A stretch of 64,000 nucleotides of DNA from Pseudomonas brassicacearum (GTDB lineage Bacteria; Pseudomonadota; Gammaproteobacteria; Pseudomonadales; Pseudomonadaceae). The notes under the pieces are model-generated. The model searched no databases. It saw only the letters and a program-made list of their open reading frames with translations, and was not told the DNA's origin. Made by a program: the position numbers and the translations under genes. Below are positions 36,382-45,607 of this stretch, piece after piece (the stretch's first letter is position 1; every line of letters begins with the position of its first letter). Location of the stretch: positions 62,001 through 126,000 of the forward strand of contig NZ_MOBK01000001.1 of NCBI RefSeq assembly GCF_003732265.1, written 5' to 3'.

Positions 36382-37788
36382 ATGTCGGCGTGGCGCACTA
36401 TCAGTTTATGGATGGATCAACTCGACGAGCCGTTAGCGGCGCGTGCGGCGCTGGAACACGACCTGGACGTCGACGTGGCCATCATCGGCGCCGGGTATAC
36501 CGGGCTGTGGACCGCGTATTACCTCAAGCGCCAGGCGCCGGGCCTGAACATTGCCATTGTCGAAGCGCAAACCGCCGGTTTTGGCGCCTCGGGCCGTAAC
36601 GGCGGCTGGCTGATGGGCAATATCCTCGGTGAAGACCGGTTACTGGCCGGCCTTTCCCCGGAACAACGTCGCGCGTCATTCGACTTGCTGCACAGCATCC
36701 CCGATGAAGTAGAACTTGTCATCGAACATGAAGGCATCGCCTGCGATTATCGCAAAGGCGGGGTGCTTTACTGTGCCGCTCGCTACCCCGAGCAGGAAGC
36801 CGGCCTGCGTCGTTATCTGGACGATCTCTACCGTCAGGGCCTGACCGAAAGTGACTACCGCTGGCTCAGCCCCGAACAACTGGCGCAACAGATCAGAGTT
36901 GCCAAGCCTTATGGCGGTATCTATGCACCGCACGTCGCGACCATTCACCCGGCAAAGTTGGTGCGAAGTTTGGCACGCACGGTGGAGAGCATGGGGGTCA
37001 AGATCTATGAAAACAGCCCGGTCACCCAGTGGCAGTCAGGGCGTCTGCGCACAGCCAAGGCGTCGGTTCGCAGTCGCTGGATTGTCCCGGCCGTAGAAGG
37101 TTACGCGACGACGTTACCGCCGCTGGGTCGCTATCAACTGCCTGTGCAAAGCCTGATCGTTGCCACCGAGCCGCTGTCCGCCGCGACATGGGACGAAATC
37201 GGCCTGAATCGCGGTCAGGCGTTCAGCGAAAGCAGCCGTCAGGTGACCTACGGCCAGCGCACCGCCGACAACCGCCTGGTATTCGGGGCCCGGGGCGGCT
37301 ACCAGTTCGCCGGCAAGTTGCGCCATGACTTCGACCTGACGACCAGCGAAGTAGAACTACGCCGTTATCTGTTCGGCGAACTCTTCCCTCAGTTGAAGAC
37401 CGTGCAGATCACTCACGCCTGGGGCGGCAACCTGGGCATGTCGCGGCGCTTCAAGCCGCACATGCTCTGTGATCATGCCAGCGGCATTGCCTTGTCCGGC
37501 GGTTATGGCGGGGAGGGTGTCGGGGCCAGCAACCTGGGTGGCCGGACCTTGGCCGACCTGATTCTTGAACGCGATACCGAATTGGTCCACCAGCCTTGGG
37601 TCATGCCGCAGGGCGGACTCGACACGCTCAAGGCCTGGGAGCCGGAGCCCTGCCGTTGGCTCGGTTACAACGCGATCATCCGCAGCTTCGTCCACGAAGA
37701 CCAGACCCTGGCCAACCCGGCTACCGCCCCCTGGCGCCGAAAACTGGCCAGCGGGGTCGCGGGGTTCATGGAAGGTTTCATGCACTAA
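36382..37788 (+). CDS. FAD-dependent amine oxidoreductase (PuuB/DAO family)
   Basis: A 468-residue flavoenzyme of the glycine oxidase/D-amino acid oxidase fold. FAD site: VDVAIIGAGYTGLWTAYYL (Gly36, Gly38, Gly41), then GFGASGRNGGWL, and the C-terminal SGGYGGEGVGASNLGG. Closest in style to gamma-glutamylputrescine oxidase PuuB, which oxidises the amine to an aldehyde with release of ammonia and peroxide. The neighbouring PotF-like binding protein supports polyamines as substrate, but this is inference. The ATG at 36382 follows GGAG by 6-7 bases. It is followed by the cupin gene after 30 bases. Confidence 0.87.
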   Translation: MSAWRTISLWMDQLDEPLAARAALEHDLDVDVAIIGAGYTGLWTAYYLKRQAPGLNIAIVEAQTAGFGASGRNGGWLMGNILGEDRLLAGLSPEQRRASFDLLHSIPDEVELVIEHEGIACDYRKGGVLYCAARYPEQEAGLRRYLDDLYRQGLTESDYRWLSPEQLAQQIRVAKPYGGIYAPHVATIHPAKLVRSLARTVESMGVKIYENSPVTQWQSGRLRTAKASVRSRWIVPAVEGYATTLPPLGRYQLPVQSLIVATEPLSAATWDEIGLNRGQAFSESSRQVTYGQRTADNRLVFGARGGYQFAGKLRHDFDLTTSEVELRRYLFGELFPQLKTVQITHAWGGNLGMSRRFKPHMLCDHASGIALSGGYGGEGVGASNLGGRTLADLILERDTELVHQPWVMPQGGLDTLKAWEPEPCRWLGYNAIIRSFVHEDQTLANPATAPWRRKLASGVAGFMEGFMH

Positions 37789-37818
37789 ACAGCGCTTTCT
37801 CCATCGACAGGTACGCCC

Positions 37819-38160
37819 ATGAGCATCACGCAATTCAAGAATACCGTCACCCTGCAGCTCGAAGAGTCCAACCCGGTTGCCGTGCCACTGGGAACACCCG
37901 TGGCTGTGGCCTCGACCACCAGTGTCGAACGCGACGATGGCGTCGAAACCGGTGTCTGGGAATGCACACCCGGGCGCTGGCGTCGGCAGATCGTCGCCCA
38001 GGAATTTTGTCACTTCATCCAGGGCCGCTGCACCTTCACCCCGGACGAGGGCGAAACCCTCACCATCGAAGCCGGCGACGCACTGATGTTGCCGGCCAAC
38101 AGCCTCGGCATCTGGGATATCCAGGAAACCGTGCGCAAGACCTACGTTTTGATTTTTTGA
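37819..38160 (+). CDS. Small cupin-domain protein
   Basis: A 113-residue single cupin of the (S)-ureidoglycine aminohydrolase-like group (cupin_3). The barrel shows TGVWECTPGRWRRQ, EFCHFIQGRCTFTPDEGE and IEAGDALMLPANSLGIWDI. Metal ligands are poor: only one His is in the first motif, so catalysis is uncertain; it could be a sensor or a chaperone for a polyamine intermediate. Such a cupin commonly sits between PuuB-like oxidases and PotF-like binding proteins in Pseudomonas. It lies 30 bases after the oxidoreductase and 47 bases before the binding protein. Confidence 0.82.
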   Translation: MSITQFKNTVTLQLEESNPVAVPLGTPVAVASTTSVERDDGVETGVWECTPGRWRRQIVAQEFCHFIQGRCTFTPDEGETLTIEAGDALMLPANSLGIWDIQETVRKTYVLIF

Positions 38161-38207
38161 TCTTCTGATTGCCTGCCAATAACAAAAGCCCTTACAGGAA
38201 TCGACTC

Positions 38208-39299
38208 ATGATCCGAAAGACACTGACACTGACACTGGCACCACTTGCACTCGTCGCAACCCTCAGCCAAGCGGCCGAAACGGTCAAAATCTACAACTGG
38301 TCGGACTACATCGCACCGGACACCACGAAAAACTTCCAGAAAGAAACCGGCATCGCCTTTACCTACGACGTCTACGACAGTAACGAAACCCTCGATGGCA
38401 AGTTGATGACCGGTAAATCCGGGTACGACGTGGTCTTCCCGTCCAACCACTTCATGGCGCGGCAGATTGAAGGGGGCGCGCTGAAGAAGCTCGACAAGGC
38501 TCAATTGCCAAACTGGAAGAACCTCAATCCGGTGTTGCTCACGGCGTTGCAAACCAACGATCCGGGCAACGAGCATGGCTTCCCGTACCTGTGGGGCAGC
38601 ACCGGCATCGGCTACAACATCGCCAAGGTCAAGGCCGTGCTGGGCGACAACGCCCCCGTGGATTCCTGGGACCTGATCTTCAAACCCGAGAACATGCAAA
38701 AGCTACAAAAGTGCGGTGTTGCCATCCTCGACAACGGCCCGGAGCTGTTGCCCGCCGCCCTGAATTACCTGGGTCTGCCGCACCACAGTAAAAACCCGGA
38801 AGACTATAAAAAGGCCGAAGCGCTGCTGCTCAAAGTCCGGCCTTATGTCAGCTACTTCCATTCGTCCAAGTACACAAGCGACCTGGCCAATGGTGACATC
38901 TGCGTGGCGGTCGGCTTCTCCGGCGACATCCTGCAAGCCGAGAACCGCGCCAAGGAAGCCAACAATGGCATCGACATCGGCTACTCGATTCCCAAGGAAG
39001 GCGCCGCCATCTGGTTCGACATGGTCGCCATGCCCGCCGACGCACCGGACGAGAAGGCCGGCTATGCCTTCATGAACTACCTGCTGCGCCCGGACGTCAT
39101 GGCCGGTGTCAGTAACTACGTGCACTACGCCAACGGCAACCAACAGGCCGACAGCCTGGTCGACCCGACGATCAAGAACGACACCAAGATTTATCCGAGC
39201 CCGGAGATGATGGGCAAACTGTTCGCGCTGGAGGCGATGCCGCTGAACATTGACCGGGTGCGTACGCGGGTTTGGAACAAGATTCGCACCGGTAGCTGA
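38208..39299 (+). CDS. PotF/SpuD-like polyamine-binding periplasmic protein
   Basis: A 363-residue extracytoplasmic solute-binding protein. A Sec signal peptide (about 1-22, cut after SQA) precedes VKIYNWSDYIAPDTTKNFQK, the hallmark start of PotD/PotF proteins; the binding-site strands GYDVVFPSNHFMARQI and YLWGSTGIGYN are also typical. It would capture putrescine or spermidine for an ABC importer, but no permease or ATPase gene follows, so it must use an importer encoded elsewhere or act in sensing. The ATG at 38208 follows AGGA by about 8 bases. It is probably the last gene of the amine operon. Confidence 0.9.
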   Translation: MIRKTLTLTLAPLALVATLSQAAETVKIYNWSDYIAPDTTKNFQKETGIAFTYDVYDSNETLDGKLMTGKSGYDVVFPSNHFMARQIEGGALKKLDKAQLPNWKNLNPVLLTALQTNDPGNEHGFPYLWGSTGIGYNIAKVKAVLGDNAPVDSWDLIFKPENMQKLQKCGVAILDNGPELLPAALNYLGLPHHSKNPEDYKKAEALLLKVRPYVSYFHSSKYTSDLANGDICVAVGFSGDILQAENRAKEANNGIDIGYSIPKEGAAIWFDMVAMPADAPDEKAGYAFMNYLLRPDVMAGVSNYVHYANGNQQADSLVDPTIKNDTKIYPSPEMMGKLFALEAMPLNIDRVRTRVWNKIRTGS

Positions 39300-39385
39300 T
39301 TCATATTTTGTCGTCATAACCCCCAGTGGCTCGGCTGACAACACGATAAATTCCAGCTCCTTTCGATAGATCAGGAGGCAATGGA

Positions 39386-39844
39386 ATGCCAGTCGATATA
39401 AAAGCGGGTCACCTGCGCATTGGACGCTTTTCGGAATCTGGGCGCATTTACTTATTAACGGTTGTCGTTCACCAGCGGCAGCCGTTTTTTGTTGATTGGG
39501 GGGTGGGGAGGTTGGTTGTGCAGCAATTACGTGTGGCACAGGAGGAGGGATGGGCCGATTTTCTGACGTGGGTGGTGATGCCGGATCATCTGCATTGCTT
39601 GGTGCAGCTGCGGGACAGGACGCTGGCGGAGCTGATGTGTCGAATCAAATCCCGGAGCAGCGTGGCGGTCAATCGGGCATTAGGGCGGCGAGGGCGGTTG
39701 TGGCAGAAGGGTTATCACGATCGAGCGGTTCGGCGGGACGAAGACGTGAAGGCGCTTGCGCGCTATGTCGTGGCTAACCCGATACGCGCGGGGTTGGTGA
39801 CGCGGGTTCATGATTATCCGCTTTGGGATGCGTGTTGGTTGTAA
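39386..39844 (+). CDS. REP-associated tyrosine transposase (RAYT)
   Basis: A 152-residue single-strand transposase of the Y1/HUH type that is thought to move or maintain REPIN repeats. The metal-binding HUH pair is His68 and His70 in MPDHLHCLVQL and the catalytic Tyr is Tyr110 in QKGYHDRAV; the tail VKALARYVVANPIRAGLV is typical. It has a strong GGAGG site before the ATG at 39386 and ends 8 bases before a family C REPIN, its likely substrate. RAYT genes are single-copy domesticated genes in fluorescens-group genomes, not true insertion sequences. Confidence 0.92.
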   Translation: MPVDIKAGHLRIGRFSESGRIYLLTVVVHQRQPFFVDWGVGRLVVQQLRVAQEEGWADFLTWVVMPDHLHCLVQLRDRTLAELMCRIKSRSSVAVNRALGRRGRLWQKGYHDRAVRRDEDVKALARYVVANPIRAGLVTRVHDYPLWDACWL

Positions 39845-39852
39845 GTTTTTGA

Positions 39853-39959
39853 CGACTGCTTCGCAGCCGGACGCAGCCTTCGGCAGCTGCTACAGGGTTC
39901 ATGCACACCGCAATCCATGTAGCAGCTGGCGCAGCCTGCGTCCGGCTGCGCAGCAGTCG
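39853..39959. repeat. REPIN, family C, adjacent to the RAYT gene
   Basis: Two inverted 42-base copies (39853-39894 and 39918-39959) with a 23-base spacer. Each has the hairpin CGGACGCAG...CTGCGTCCGG-type core plus TGTAGCAGCTG at one end. One arm differs at a few positions, so they are not perfect. The same family returns at 46979 and 63815. Confidence 0.85.
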
Positions 39960-40318
39960 TAAATACTCAAACCCAACATAAATTTAACTGATATCAATTC
40001 GCTGGCACTCATATTAATAAGTCCATAATTGAGACCTTCTGGACAAAAACAAACTTACCCCTATTTAATATTTAAATATCAAATCGTCAGACAATTTGCG
40101 CAAACGCACATACTCAAAAACTAACTTTCGACACCGCAGGCATTGTTTCCGGGCACTTGCTGGAACAGCACAATTTGACGTCAAAAAAACACTAGACGTT
40201 TCATTTCGAATTGTGTCAGTTTTCTTTCGCCTTCATTGGGCGAGTGATAGGACGATCTCGCCAGAGATTGTCGCTATCTGACAAAAACTGTTCCATAGCT
40301 AAACAAGGAAGTGTGTTT
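39960..40318. other. AT-rich regulatory region upstream of aprA
   Basis: About 360 bases without a gene between the REPIN and aprA, strongly AT-rich (for example 40060-40085) compared with the neighbours. It should contain the aprA promoter and a long untranslated leader. I could not choose a convincing -35/-10 pair. A 10-bp palindrome TTGACGTCAA lies at 40175-40184. Confidence 0.45.
40303..40312 (+). promoter_or_regulatory. aprA ribosome-binding site overlapping an RsmA/RsmE motif
   Basis: ACAAGGAAGT fits the Rsm consensus (A/U)CANGGANG(U/A) at every position and is at the same time the Shine-Dalgarno sequence of aprA, 7 bases before the ATG at 40319. Exoprotease genes of this group are known targets of the Gac/Rsm cascade. 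Confidence 0.65.
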
Positions 40319-41749
40319 ATGTCGAAAGTAGAAAACAGCGCTATTGATCAAGCATTGGCTGCACCGAGTTCGGCCTACAGCCAGATCGACAGCTTCAGCC
40401 ATCAGTATGACCGGGGTGGCAATCTCACGGTTAATGGCAAACCCTCCTATTCCGTCGACCAGGCAGCCACCCAATTGCTGCGCGACGGTGCTGCCTACCA
40501 GGACAAGGACGGCAGCGGCAAAATCGAACTGACCTACACGTTCCTGACCTCGGCGTCGTCGAGCACCATGAACAAGCACGGAATTACCGGCTTCAGTCAG
40601 TTCAGCACCCAGCAAAAAGCCCAGGCAGTGCTCGCCATGCAATCGTGGGCCGATGTCGCCAACGTTACCTTCACCGAGAAGTCCTCAGGCGGCGACGGTC
40701 ACATGACCTTCGGCAACTACAGCGGTGGCCAGGACGGCGCTGCGGCATTTGCTTATCTGCCGGGCACGGGCGCGGGTTACGACGGGACCTCCTGGTACCT
40801 GACCAACAGCAGCTACACGCCAAACAAGACGCCAGACCTGAACAACTACGGTCGTCAAACCCTGACCCACGAAATCGGTCACACCCTGGGCCTGGCCCAC
40901 CCTGGCGACTACAACGCCGGTGAAGGCGCGCCGACCTACAATGACGCCACCTACGGGCAAGACACCCGCGGTTACAGCGTCATGAGCTACTGGAGTGAAA
41001 GCAACACCAGCCAGAACTTCAGCAAGGGCGGTGTCGAAGCGTATTCGTCCGGCCCGCTGATGGACGACATTGCCGCCATCCAGAAACTCTACGGTGCCAA
41101 CACCACCACCCGAACCGGTGACACCACTTACGGCTTCAACTCCAACGCCGGTCGCGACTTCCTGAGCGCGTCTTCGTCGTCGGACAAGGTCGTGTTTTCG
41201 GTATGGGATGCGGGCGGCAAGGACACCCTGGACTTCTCCGGCTTCACTCAAAACCAGAAGATCAATCTCAATGAGGCCTCGTTTTCCGACGTTGGTGGTC
41301 TGGTGGGCAACGTTTCCATTGCCAAGGGTGCAATCATCGAGAACGCGATCGGCGGCTCGGGCAACGACCTGTTGATCGGCAATGGCGTGTCCAACGAGCT
41401 GAAGGGCGGTGCCGGCAACGACATCCTCTACGGCGCGGGTGGTGCGGACAAACTGTGGGGTGGCGCGGGTTCGGACACGTTTGTGTTCGCCGCCAGCAGT
41501 GACTCCACGCCAGGAGTTGCCGATCAGATCCTCGATTTTGTCAGCGGTCTGGACAAGATCGACCTGACCGGTATCACCAAAGGCGCGGGCCTGCACTTCG
41601 TGAGTTCGTTCACGGGTGCGGTCGGCGATGCCGTATTGACCAGCTCGGGCGGTAACAGCCTGTTGTCGGTGGACTTCTCCGGGCACGGCGTGGCGGATTT
41701 CCTCGTCAGCACCGTAGGCCAGGCGGCGTTCTCGGACATCGTGGCCTGA
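40319..41749 (+). CDS. aprA: Extracellular zinc metalloprotease AprA (serralysin)
   Basis: A 476-residue secreted alkaline protease that degrades casein and host proteins. The zinc site is [13 protein letters not shown] (His184, Glu185, His188, His194) followed by the Met-turn YSVMSYW. Calcium-binding RTX nonapeptides lie at about 355-390 ([33 protein letters not shown]), and the C-terminus ends in hydrophobic DIVA, the type I export signal. There is no N-terminal signal peptide; a short propeptide is usual. The ATG at 40319 has AAGGA upstream. It heads the cluster with inh and aprDEF, which encode its inhibitor and exporter. Confidence 0.95.
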   Translation: MSKVENSAIDQALAAPSSAYSQIDSFSHQYDRGGNLTVNGKPSYSVDQAATQLLRDGAAYQDKDGSGKIELTYTFLTSASSSTMNKHGITGFSQFSTQQKAQAVLAMQSWADVANVTFTEKSSGGDGHMTFGNYSGGQDGAAAFAYLPGTGAGYDGTSWYLTNSSYTPNKTPDLNNYGRQTLTHEIGHTLGLAHPGDYNAGEGAPTYNDATYGQDTRGYSVMSYWSESNTSQNFSKGGVEAYSSGPLMDDIAAIQKLYGANTTTRTGDTTYGFNSNAGRDFLSASSSSDKVVFSVWDAGGKDTLDFSGFTQNQKINLNEASFSDVGGLVGNVSIAKGAIIENAIGGSGNDLLIGNGVSNELKGGAGNDILYGAGGADKLWGGAGSDTFVFAASSDSTPGVADQILDFVSGLDKIDLTGITKGAGLHFVSSFTGAVGDAVLTSSGGNSLLSVDFSGHGVADFLVSTVGQAAFSDIVA

Positions 41750-41764
41750 TTCAAGGCTGTAACG

Positions 41765-41791
41765 GAGCGCGGTGCACGTTGCGCCGCGCTC
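41765..41791 (+). other. Hairpin between aprA and inh
   Basis: Perfect 8-base stem GAGCGCGG/CCGCGCTC (41765-41772 with 41784-41791), 11-base loop and no T-run. A second, weaker hairpin follows at about 41795-41822. It may protect the aprA end or reduce read-through into inh. Confidence 0.45.
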
Positions 41792-41847
41792 TGTCCTTGC
41801 ATCGATGCGCGCAGTGCGCAAGGCTACGCGACGGAGTGAAACGCCCT

Positions 41848-42270
41848 ATGGCCCCTGACGCCTTTACCTACAGAAAGACCGCGTGGCTATTGGCGGCGCT
41901 GATGATGTTTCTTGGAGATGTAACCATGGCAAGCAGCCTGAAATTAGCCGACCCCTCTGAACTCGCCGGACAATGGCAGGCGACTTTGATTGCCAAAGAG
42001 GATTTGTCCGAGTCCCGCACCTTGCAGGACAAACCGTCGAACGTTTGCCTGATTGACCTTCAACCCAATCAGACGTTGGGCGAGGGCGCCGAGTGCCTTG
42101 GGGCCTGGCTGCAAGCGTCGGCCATTGGCTGGTTCACGGAGCCGGACGGGATTGCGATCACTGGCAATGAAGGCTCAAGAATTTTCTTTTTCAGCCGACA
42201 GCATGATGGGCTTTATCAAGGCAATTTGAAGTCAGGTCTGATCATCACGCTTGAGCGGGCTATGCGTTAG
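41848..42270 (+). CDS. inh: Periplasmic protease inhibitor Inh/AprI
   Basis: A 140-residue inhibitor of serralysins with an N-terminal signal peptide (hydrophobic AWLLAALMMFLGDVTMA, cleaved near residue 28), giving about 110 mature residues. It has the family start SSLKLADPSELAGQWQA and the single Cys pair (NVCLIDL, AECLGAW) that forms the known disulfide. Its N-terminal residues plug the AprA active site, protecting the periplasm from misdirected enzyme. The ATG at 41848 is chosen; a TTG further upstream is not supported by a ribosome site. It lies 98 bases after aprA. Confidence 0.9.
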   Translation: MAPDAFTYRKTAWLLAALMMFLGDVTMASSLKLADPSELAGQWQATLIAKEDLSESRTLQDKPSNVCLIDLQPNQTLGEGAECLGAWLQASAIGWFTEPDGIAITGNEGSRIFFFSRQHDGLYQGNLKSGLIITLERAMR

Positions 42271-42483
42271 AGCAAATAGTTGGTGGGCCTGTGCAGATTT
42301 AAATATAGAGCCCGCTGTTGTAGTTATAAGTAGCAAAACAAAACGTCAACTCTTTATCGAGCATGGAAGTGAGTTGTTAGTTTGTAAGTGATTGCCGACA
42401 AAGAATGTCTTCAACCGCGCACACACACAGTTAATTAAAGCCTCGCCAGATCAGGGCGGGGAATATCATCTCGGGAAAAATCA

Positions 42484-44259
42484 ATGAAGATGGCTAAGGC
42501 CCCAGCCACCGCTCCGTTATTCAAGGCACTGGGCGACTATAAAAGCATCTTGATCAGCGTCGGTTGTTTTACCGCGTTGATCAACGTACTGATGCTGGTC
42601 CCGTCGATTTACATGCTGCAAGTCTATGACCGTGTGTTGTCTTCGCAGAACGAAACGACCTTGGCCATGTTGTCGCTGATGGTGGTCGGCTTCTTTGCCT
42701 TCATCGGTTTGCTTGAGATCGTGCGCAGCTTCATCGTGATCCGCATCGGCAGCCAACTGGAACGCCGCTTCAACCTGCGGGTGTATCAAGCCGCGTTCGA
42801 GCGCAATCTGCTCAAAGGCGAGGGCAACGCCGGGCAGTCCCTGGGGGATCTGACACACATCCGCCAATTCGTCACCGGCCCGGCGCTGTTTGCCTTCTTC
42901 GACGCGCCGTGGTTTCCGGTCTATCTGTTTGTGATTTACCTGTTCAACGTCTGGTTGGGTGTTTTTGCGACGGTGGGGGCTGTGGTCCTGATCGGCCTCG
43001 CTTTCCTCAACGAAACAATGACCAAAAAACCCTTGGGCGAAGCCGCCGGTTTTTCCCAGAAGTCCAGCCAGTTGGCCACCAGCCACCTGCACAACGCCGA
43101 GACCATCCAGGCGATGGGCATGCTCGGCGTGTTGCGCAAACGCTGGTTTCAAGTGCACTCGCGCTTTCTCAGTTTGCAGAATCAGGCCAGCGACACTGGC
43201 GCGGTCATCAGTTCCGTGAGCAAGACCTTGCGTCTGTGCCTGCAATCGTTGGTCCTGGGACTGGGTGCGTTGCTGGTGATCAAGGGCGAAATGACTGCCG
43301 GGATGATGATCGCCGGTTCGATCCTGATGGGCCGCGTCCTGAGCCCCATCGATCAGTTGATCGCGGTCTGGAAACAGTGGAGCGGTGCGAAGCTGGCCTA
43401 CCGTCGCCTGGATGCGTTGCTGCAAGCCTTTCCACCGACTGACGACGCCATGGCGCTGCCGGCACCGAAGGGGCAGATCACTTTCGAACAAGTCAGCGCC
43501 GGCCCTCCGGGGCAGCGCACGGCGACACTGCACATGGTCAACTTCAATCTCGGTGCCGGGGAGGTGATGGGCGTGCTCGGCGCTTCTGGCTCGGGCAAAT
43601 CGACACTGGCCCGGGTACTGGTCGGCGTCTGGCCAACCCTCGGCGGCACGGTTCGGCTCGACGGCGCGGACATTCATCGCTGGAACCGCGACGACCTCGG
43701 GCCCTACATCGGCTACTTGCCACAAGACATCGAATTGTTCAGCGGCAGCATTGCCGAAAACATCGCCCGGTTTCGCGAAACGGATCCGCAGAAAGTCGTC
43801 GAGGCGGCGCAACAGGCCGGCGTGCATGAATTGATCCTGCGCATGCCGCAAGGCTACGACACGGTGCTCGGCGAAGACGGCAGTGGCTTGTCCGGTGGCC
43901 AGAAACAACGCGTGGCACTGGCCCGTGCGTTGTACGGCAACCCGAGCCTGGTGGTGCTGGACGAACCCAACTCCAACCTCGATACCGTGGGCGAAGCCGC
44001 CCTGGCCAGTGCCATCGCACAGATGAAAGCCCAGGGCACCAGCGTGATCCTGGTGACCCATCGGTCTTCGGCCTTGGCCCAGGCCGACAAATTGCTGGTG
44101 CTCAACGAAGGGCGCTTGCAGGCCTTCGGCCCGAGCCAGGACGTGCTCAAGGCACTGTCCGGCGCTCAGGAACAACACCGTGATAAAGCCGCGCAGGCAC
44201 CGGGCGCGCTGAGCATGAGCCGGCAGTATCAGCCCACGACAAGGAATTCGGGTGTATGA
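42484..44259 (+). CDS. aprD: Type I secretion ABC transporter AprD
   Basis: A 591-residue inner-membrane ABC exporter with fused domains: six membrane helices in the first 300 residues, then an ATPase with Walker A GASGSGKST (about 363-371), signature LSGGQKQRVAL, Walker B LVVLDEPNSNLD and the H-loop VTHR. It drives export of AprA and the lipase through AprE and AprF. It lacks the peptidase-like N-terminal domain of HlyB, as expected for the PrtD/AprD group. A 213-base AT-rich gap separates it from inh, so it may have its own promoter; aprE overlaps its stop by 4 bases. Confidence 0.94.
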   Translation: MKMAKAPATAPLFKALGDYKSILISVGCFTALINVLMLVPSIYMLQVYDRVLSSQNETTLAMLSLMVVGFFAFIGLLEIVRSFIVIRIGSQLERRFNLRVYQAAFERNLLKGEGNAGQSLGDLTHIRQFVTGPALFAFFDAPWFPVYLFVIYLFNVWLGVFATVGAVVLIGLAFLNETMTKKPLGEAAGFSQKSSQLATSHLHNAETIQAMGMLGVLRKRWFQVHSRFLSLQNQASDTGAVISSVSKTLRLCLQSLVLGLGALLVIKGEMTAGMMIAGSILMGRVLSPIDQLIAVWKQWSGAKLAYRRLDALLQAFPPTDDAMALPAPKGQITFEQVSAGPPGQRTATLHMVNFNLGAGEVMGVLGASGSGKSTLARVLVGVWPTLGGTVRLDGADIHRWNRDDLGPYIGYLPQDIELFSGSIAENIARFRETDPQKVVEAAQQAGVHELILRMPQGYDTVLGEDGSGLSGGQKQRVALARALYGNPSLVVLDEPNSNLDTVGEAALASAIAQMKAQGTSVILVTHRSSALAQADKLLVLNEGRLQAFGPSQDVLKALSGAQEQHRDKAAQAPGALSMSRQYQPTTRNSGV

Positions 44260-45605
44260 GCAGCGCACGCATGAACTCTGAAAGTGAAGCCACGATGGAA
44301 CACGATTACATCGCCGAACGCCCCGAGCGCGATGCGCGATTCTTCGCGCGCATGGGCTGGATTCTGGCCATCGTCGGCGCTGGCAGTTTCTTCACCTGGG
44401 CCAGCCTCGCGCCGCTCGATCAAGGCATTCCGGTGCAAGGCACCGTCGTTGTGTCGGGCAAACGCAAAGCCGTGCAGTCGATGAGCCCCGGTGTGGTCAG
44501 CCGGATTCTGGTGCGCGAGGGTCAAGTGGTGAAGCTCGGCCAGCCGCTGTTCCAGCTCGACCAGACTCAGGTCGCGGCCGACGTCGACTCGCTGCAGGCG
44601 CAGTACCGCATGGCCTGGGCCAGCGTTGCGCGCTGGGAAAGTGAACGGGACAACCTCAAGCAAGTGAATTTCCCGGTGGAGTTGAGCAAGGATGCCGACC
44701 CCCGTTTGGCCTTGGTGCTTGAAGGCCAACGGCAATTGTTCAGCAGCCGCCGCGAAGCGTTCTTCCGCGAGCAGGGTGGGTTGCGCGCCAACATGGAAGG
44801 CGCCAGCGCGCAATTGGCCGGCATGCGTCGTGCGCGCACCGACCTGACGGCCCAGGCCAACTCGCTGCAACAACAACTGAGCAACCTTCAGCCCTTGGCG
44901 GACAACGGCTACATTCCGCGTAACCGCTTGATGGAATACCAGCGTCAGCTGTCGCAAGTGCAGCAGCAACTGGCCGAGAACACCGGCGAAAGCGGTCGGG
45001 TGGAGCAGGGCATCCTCGAAGCGAAGCTCAAGCTGCAACAGCACATCGAGGAATATCAGAAAGAGGTCCGCACTCAACTGGCCGACGCGCAACTCAAGAG
45101 CGTGACCCTCAAGGAACAACTGACTTCCGCCGGGTTCAACCTGCAACACAGCGAGATCGTTGCCACCGCCGACGGCATCGCAGTCAACCTCGGGGTGCAT
45201 ACCGAAGGCGCGGTGGTGCGCCAGGGCGACACCTTGCTGGAAATCGTGCCCCAGGGCACACGCCTGGAAGTGGAAGGGCACCTGCCGATCAACCTGATCG
45301 ACAAGGTTGGCACCCATTTGCCCGTGGACATCCTGTTCACCGCGTTCAATCAGAGCCGCACGCCGCGAGTGCCCGGCGAAGTCAGCCTGATTTCCGCCGA
45401 CCAGATGGTCGACGAGAAAACCGGCGCGCCGTACTACGTGCTGCGCAGCAGCGTCAGCGATCAGGCGATGGAAAAGCTCAATGGCCTTGTGATCAAGCCC
45501 GGCATGCCGGCGGAAATGTTCGTGCGTACGGGTGAACGTTCACTCCTCAACTATCTGTTCAAACCGCTGCTCGACCGGGCAGGCTCCGCGTTGACCGAGG
45601 AATAA
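44256..45605 (+). CDS. aprE: Type I secretion membrane fusion protein AprE
   Basis: A 449-residue HlyD-family adaptor. One membrane helix (about 33-52, MGWILAIVGAGSFFTWASLA), lipoyl half-motif (QSMSPGVVSRILVREGQVV), a long coiled coil (about 100-300 with Gln-rich helices), then the second lipoyl half (HSEIVATADGIAVNLGVHTEG) and barrel. It connects AprD to the outer-membrane channel AprF. Overlap ATGA with aprD and a 2-base gap to aprF show one translationally coupled unit. Confidence 0.94.
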   Translation: MSSARMNSESEATMEHDYIAERPERDARFFARMGWILAIVGAGSFFTWASLAPLDQGIPVQGTVVVSGKRKAVQSMSPGVVSRILVREGQVVKLGQPLFQLDQTQVAADVDSLQAQYRMAWASVARWESERDNLKQVNFPVELSKDADPRLALVLEGQRQLFSSRREAFFREQGGLRANMEGASAQLAGMRRARTDLTAQANSLQQQLSNLQPLADNGYIPRNRLMEYQRQLSQVQQQLAENTGESGRVEQGILEAKLKLQQHIEEYQKEVRTQLADAQLKSVTLKEQLTSAGFNLQHSEIVATADGIAVNLGVHTEGAVVRQGDTLLEIVPQGTRLEVEGHLPINLIDKVGTHLPVDILFTAFNQSRTPRVPGEVSLISADQMVDEKTGAPYYVLRSSVSDQAMEKLNGLVIKPGMPAEMFVRTGERSLLNYLFKPLLDRAGSALTEE

Positions 45606-45607
45606 GG

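Noticed and set aside
39386..39844. Insertion sequence
   Set aside because: The transposase is a RAYT without IS ends or target duplication; it pairs with REP repeats instead.
42361..42370. Second Rsm-like motif (GCATGGAAGT) upstream of aprD
   Set aside because: It lies over 110 bases from the aprD start and not at a ribosome site; single GGA motifs in this position are frequent by chance.
42517..44268. 583-codon open frame antisense to aprD
   Set aside because: AprD has all ABC exporter motifs; the antisense product is His/Gln/Arg-rich noise.
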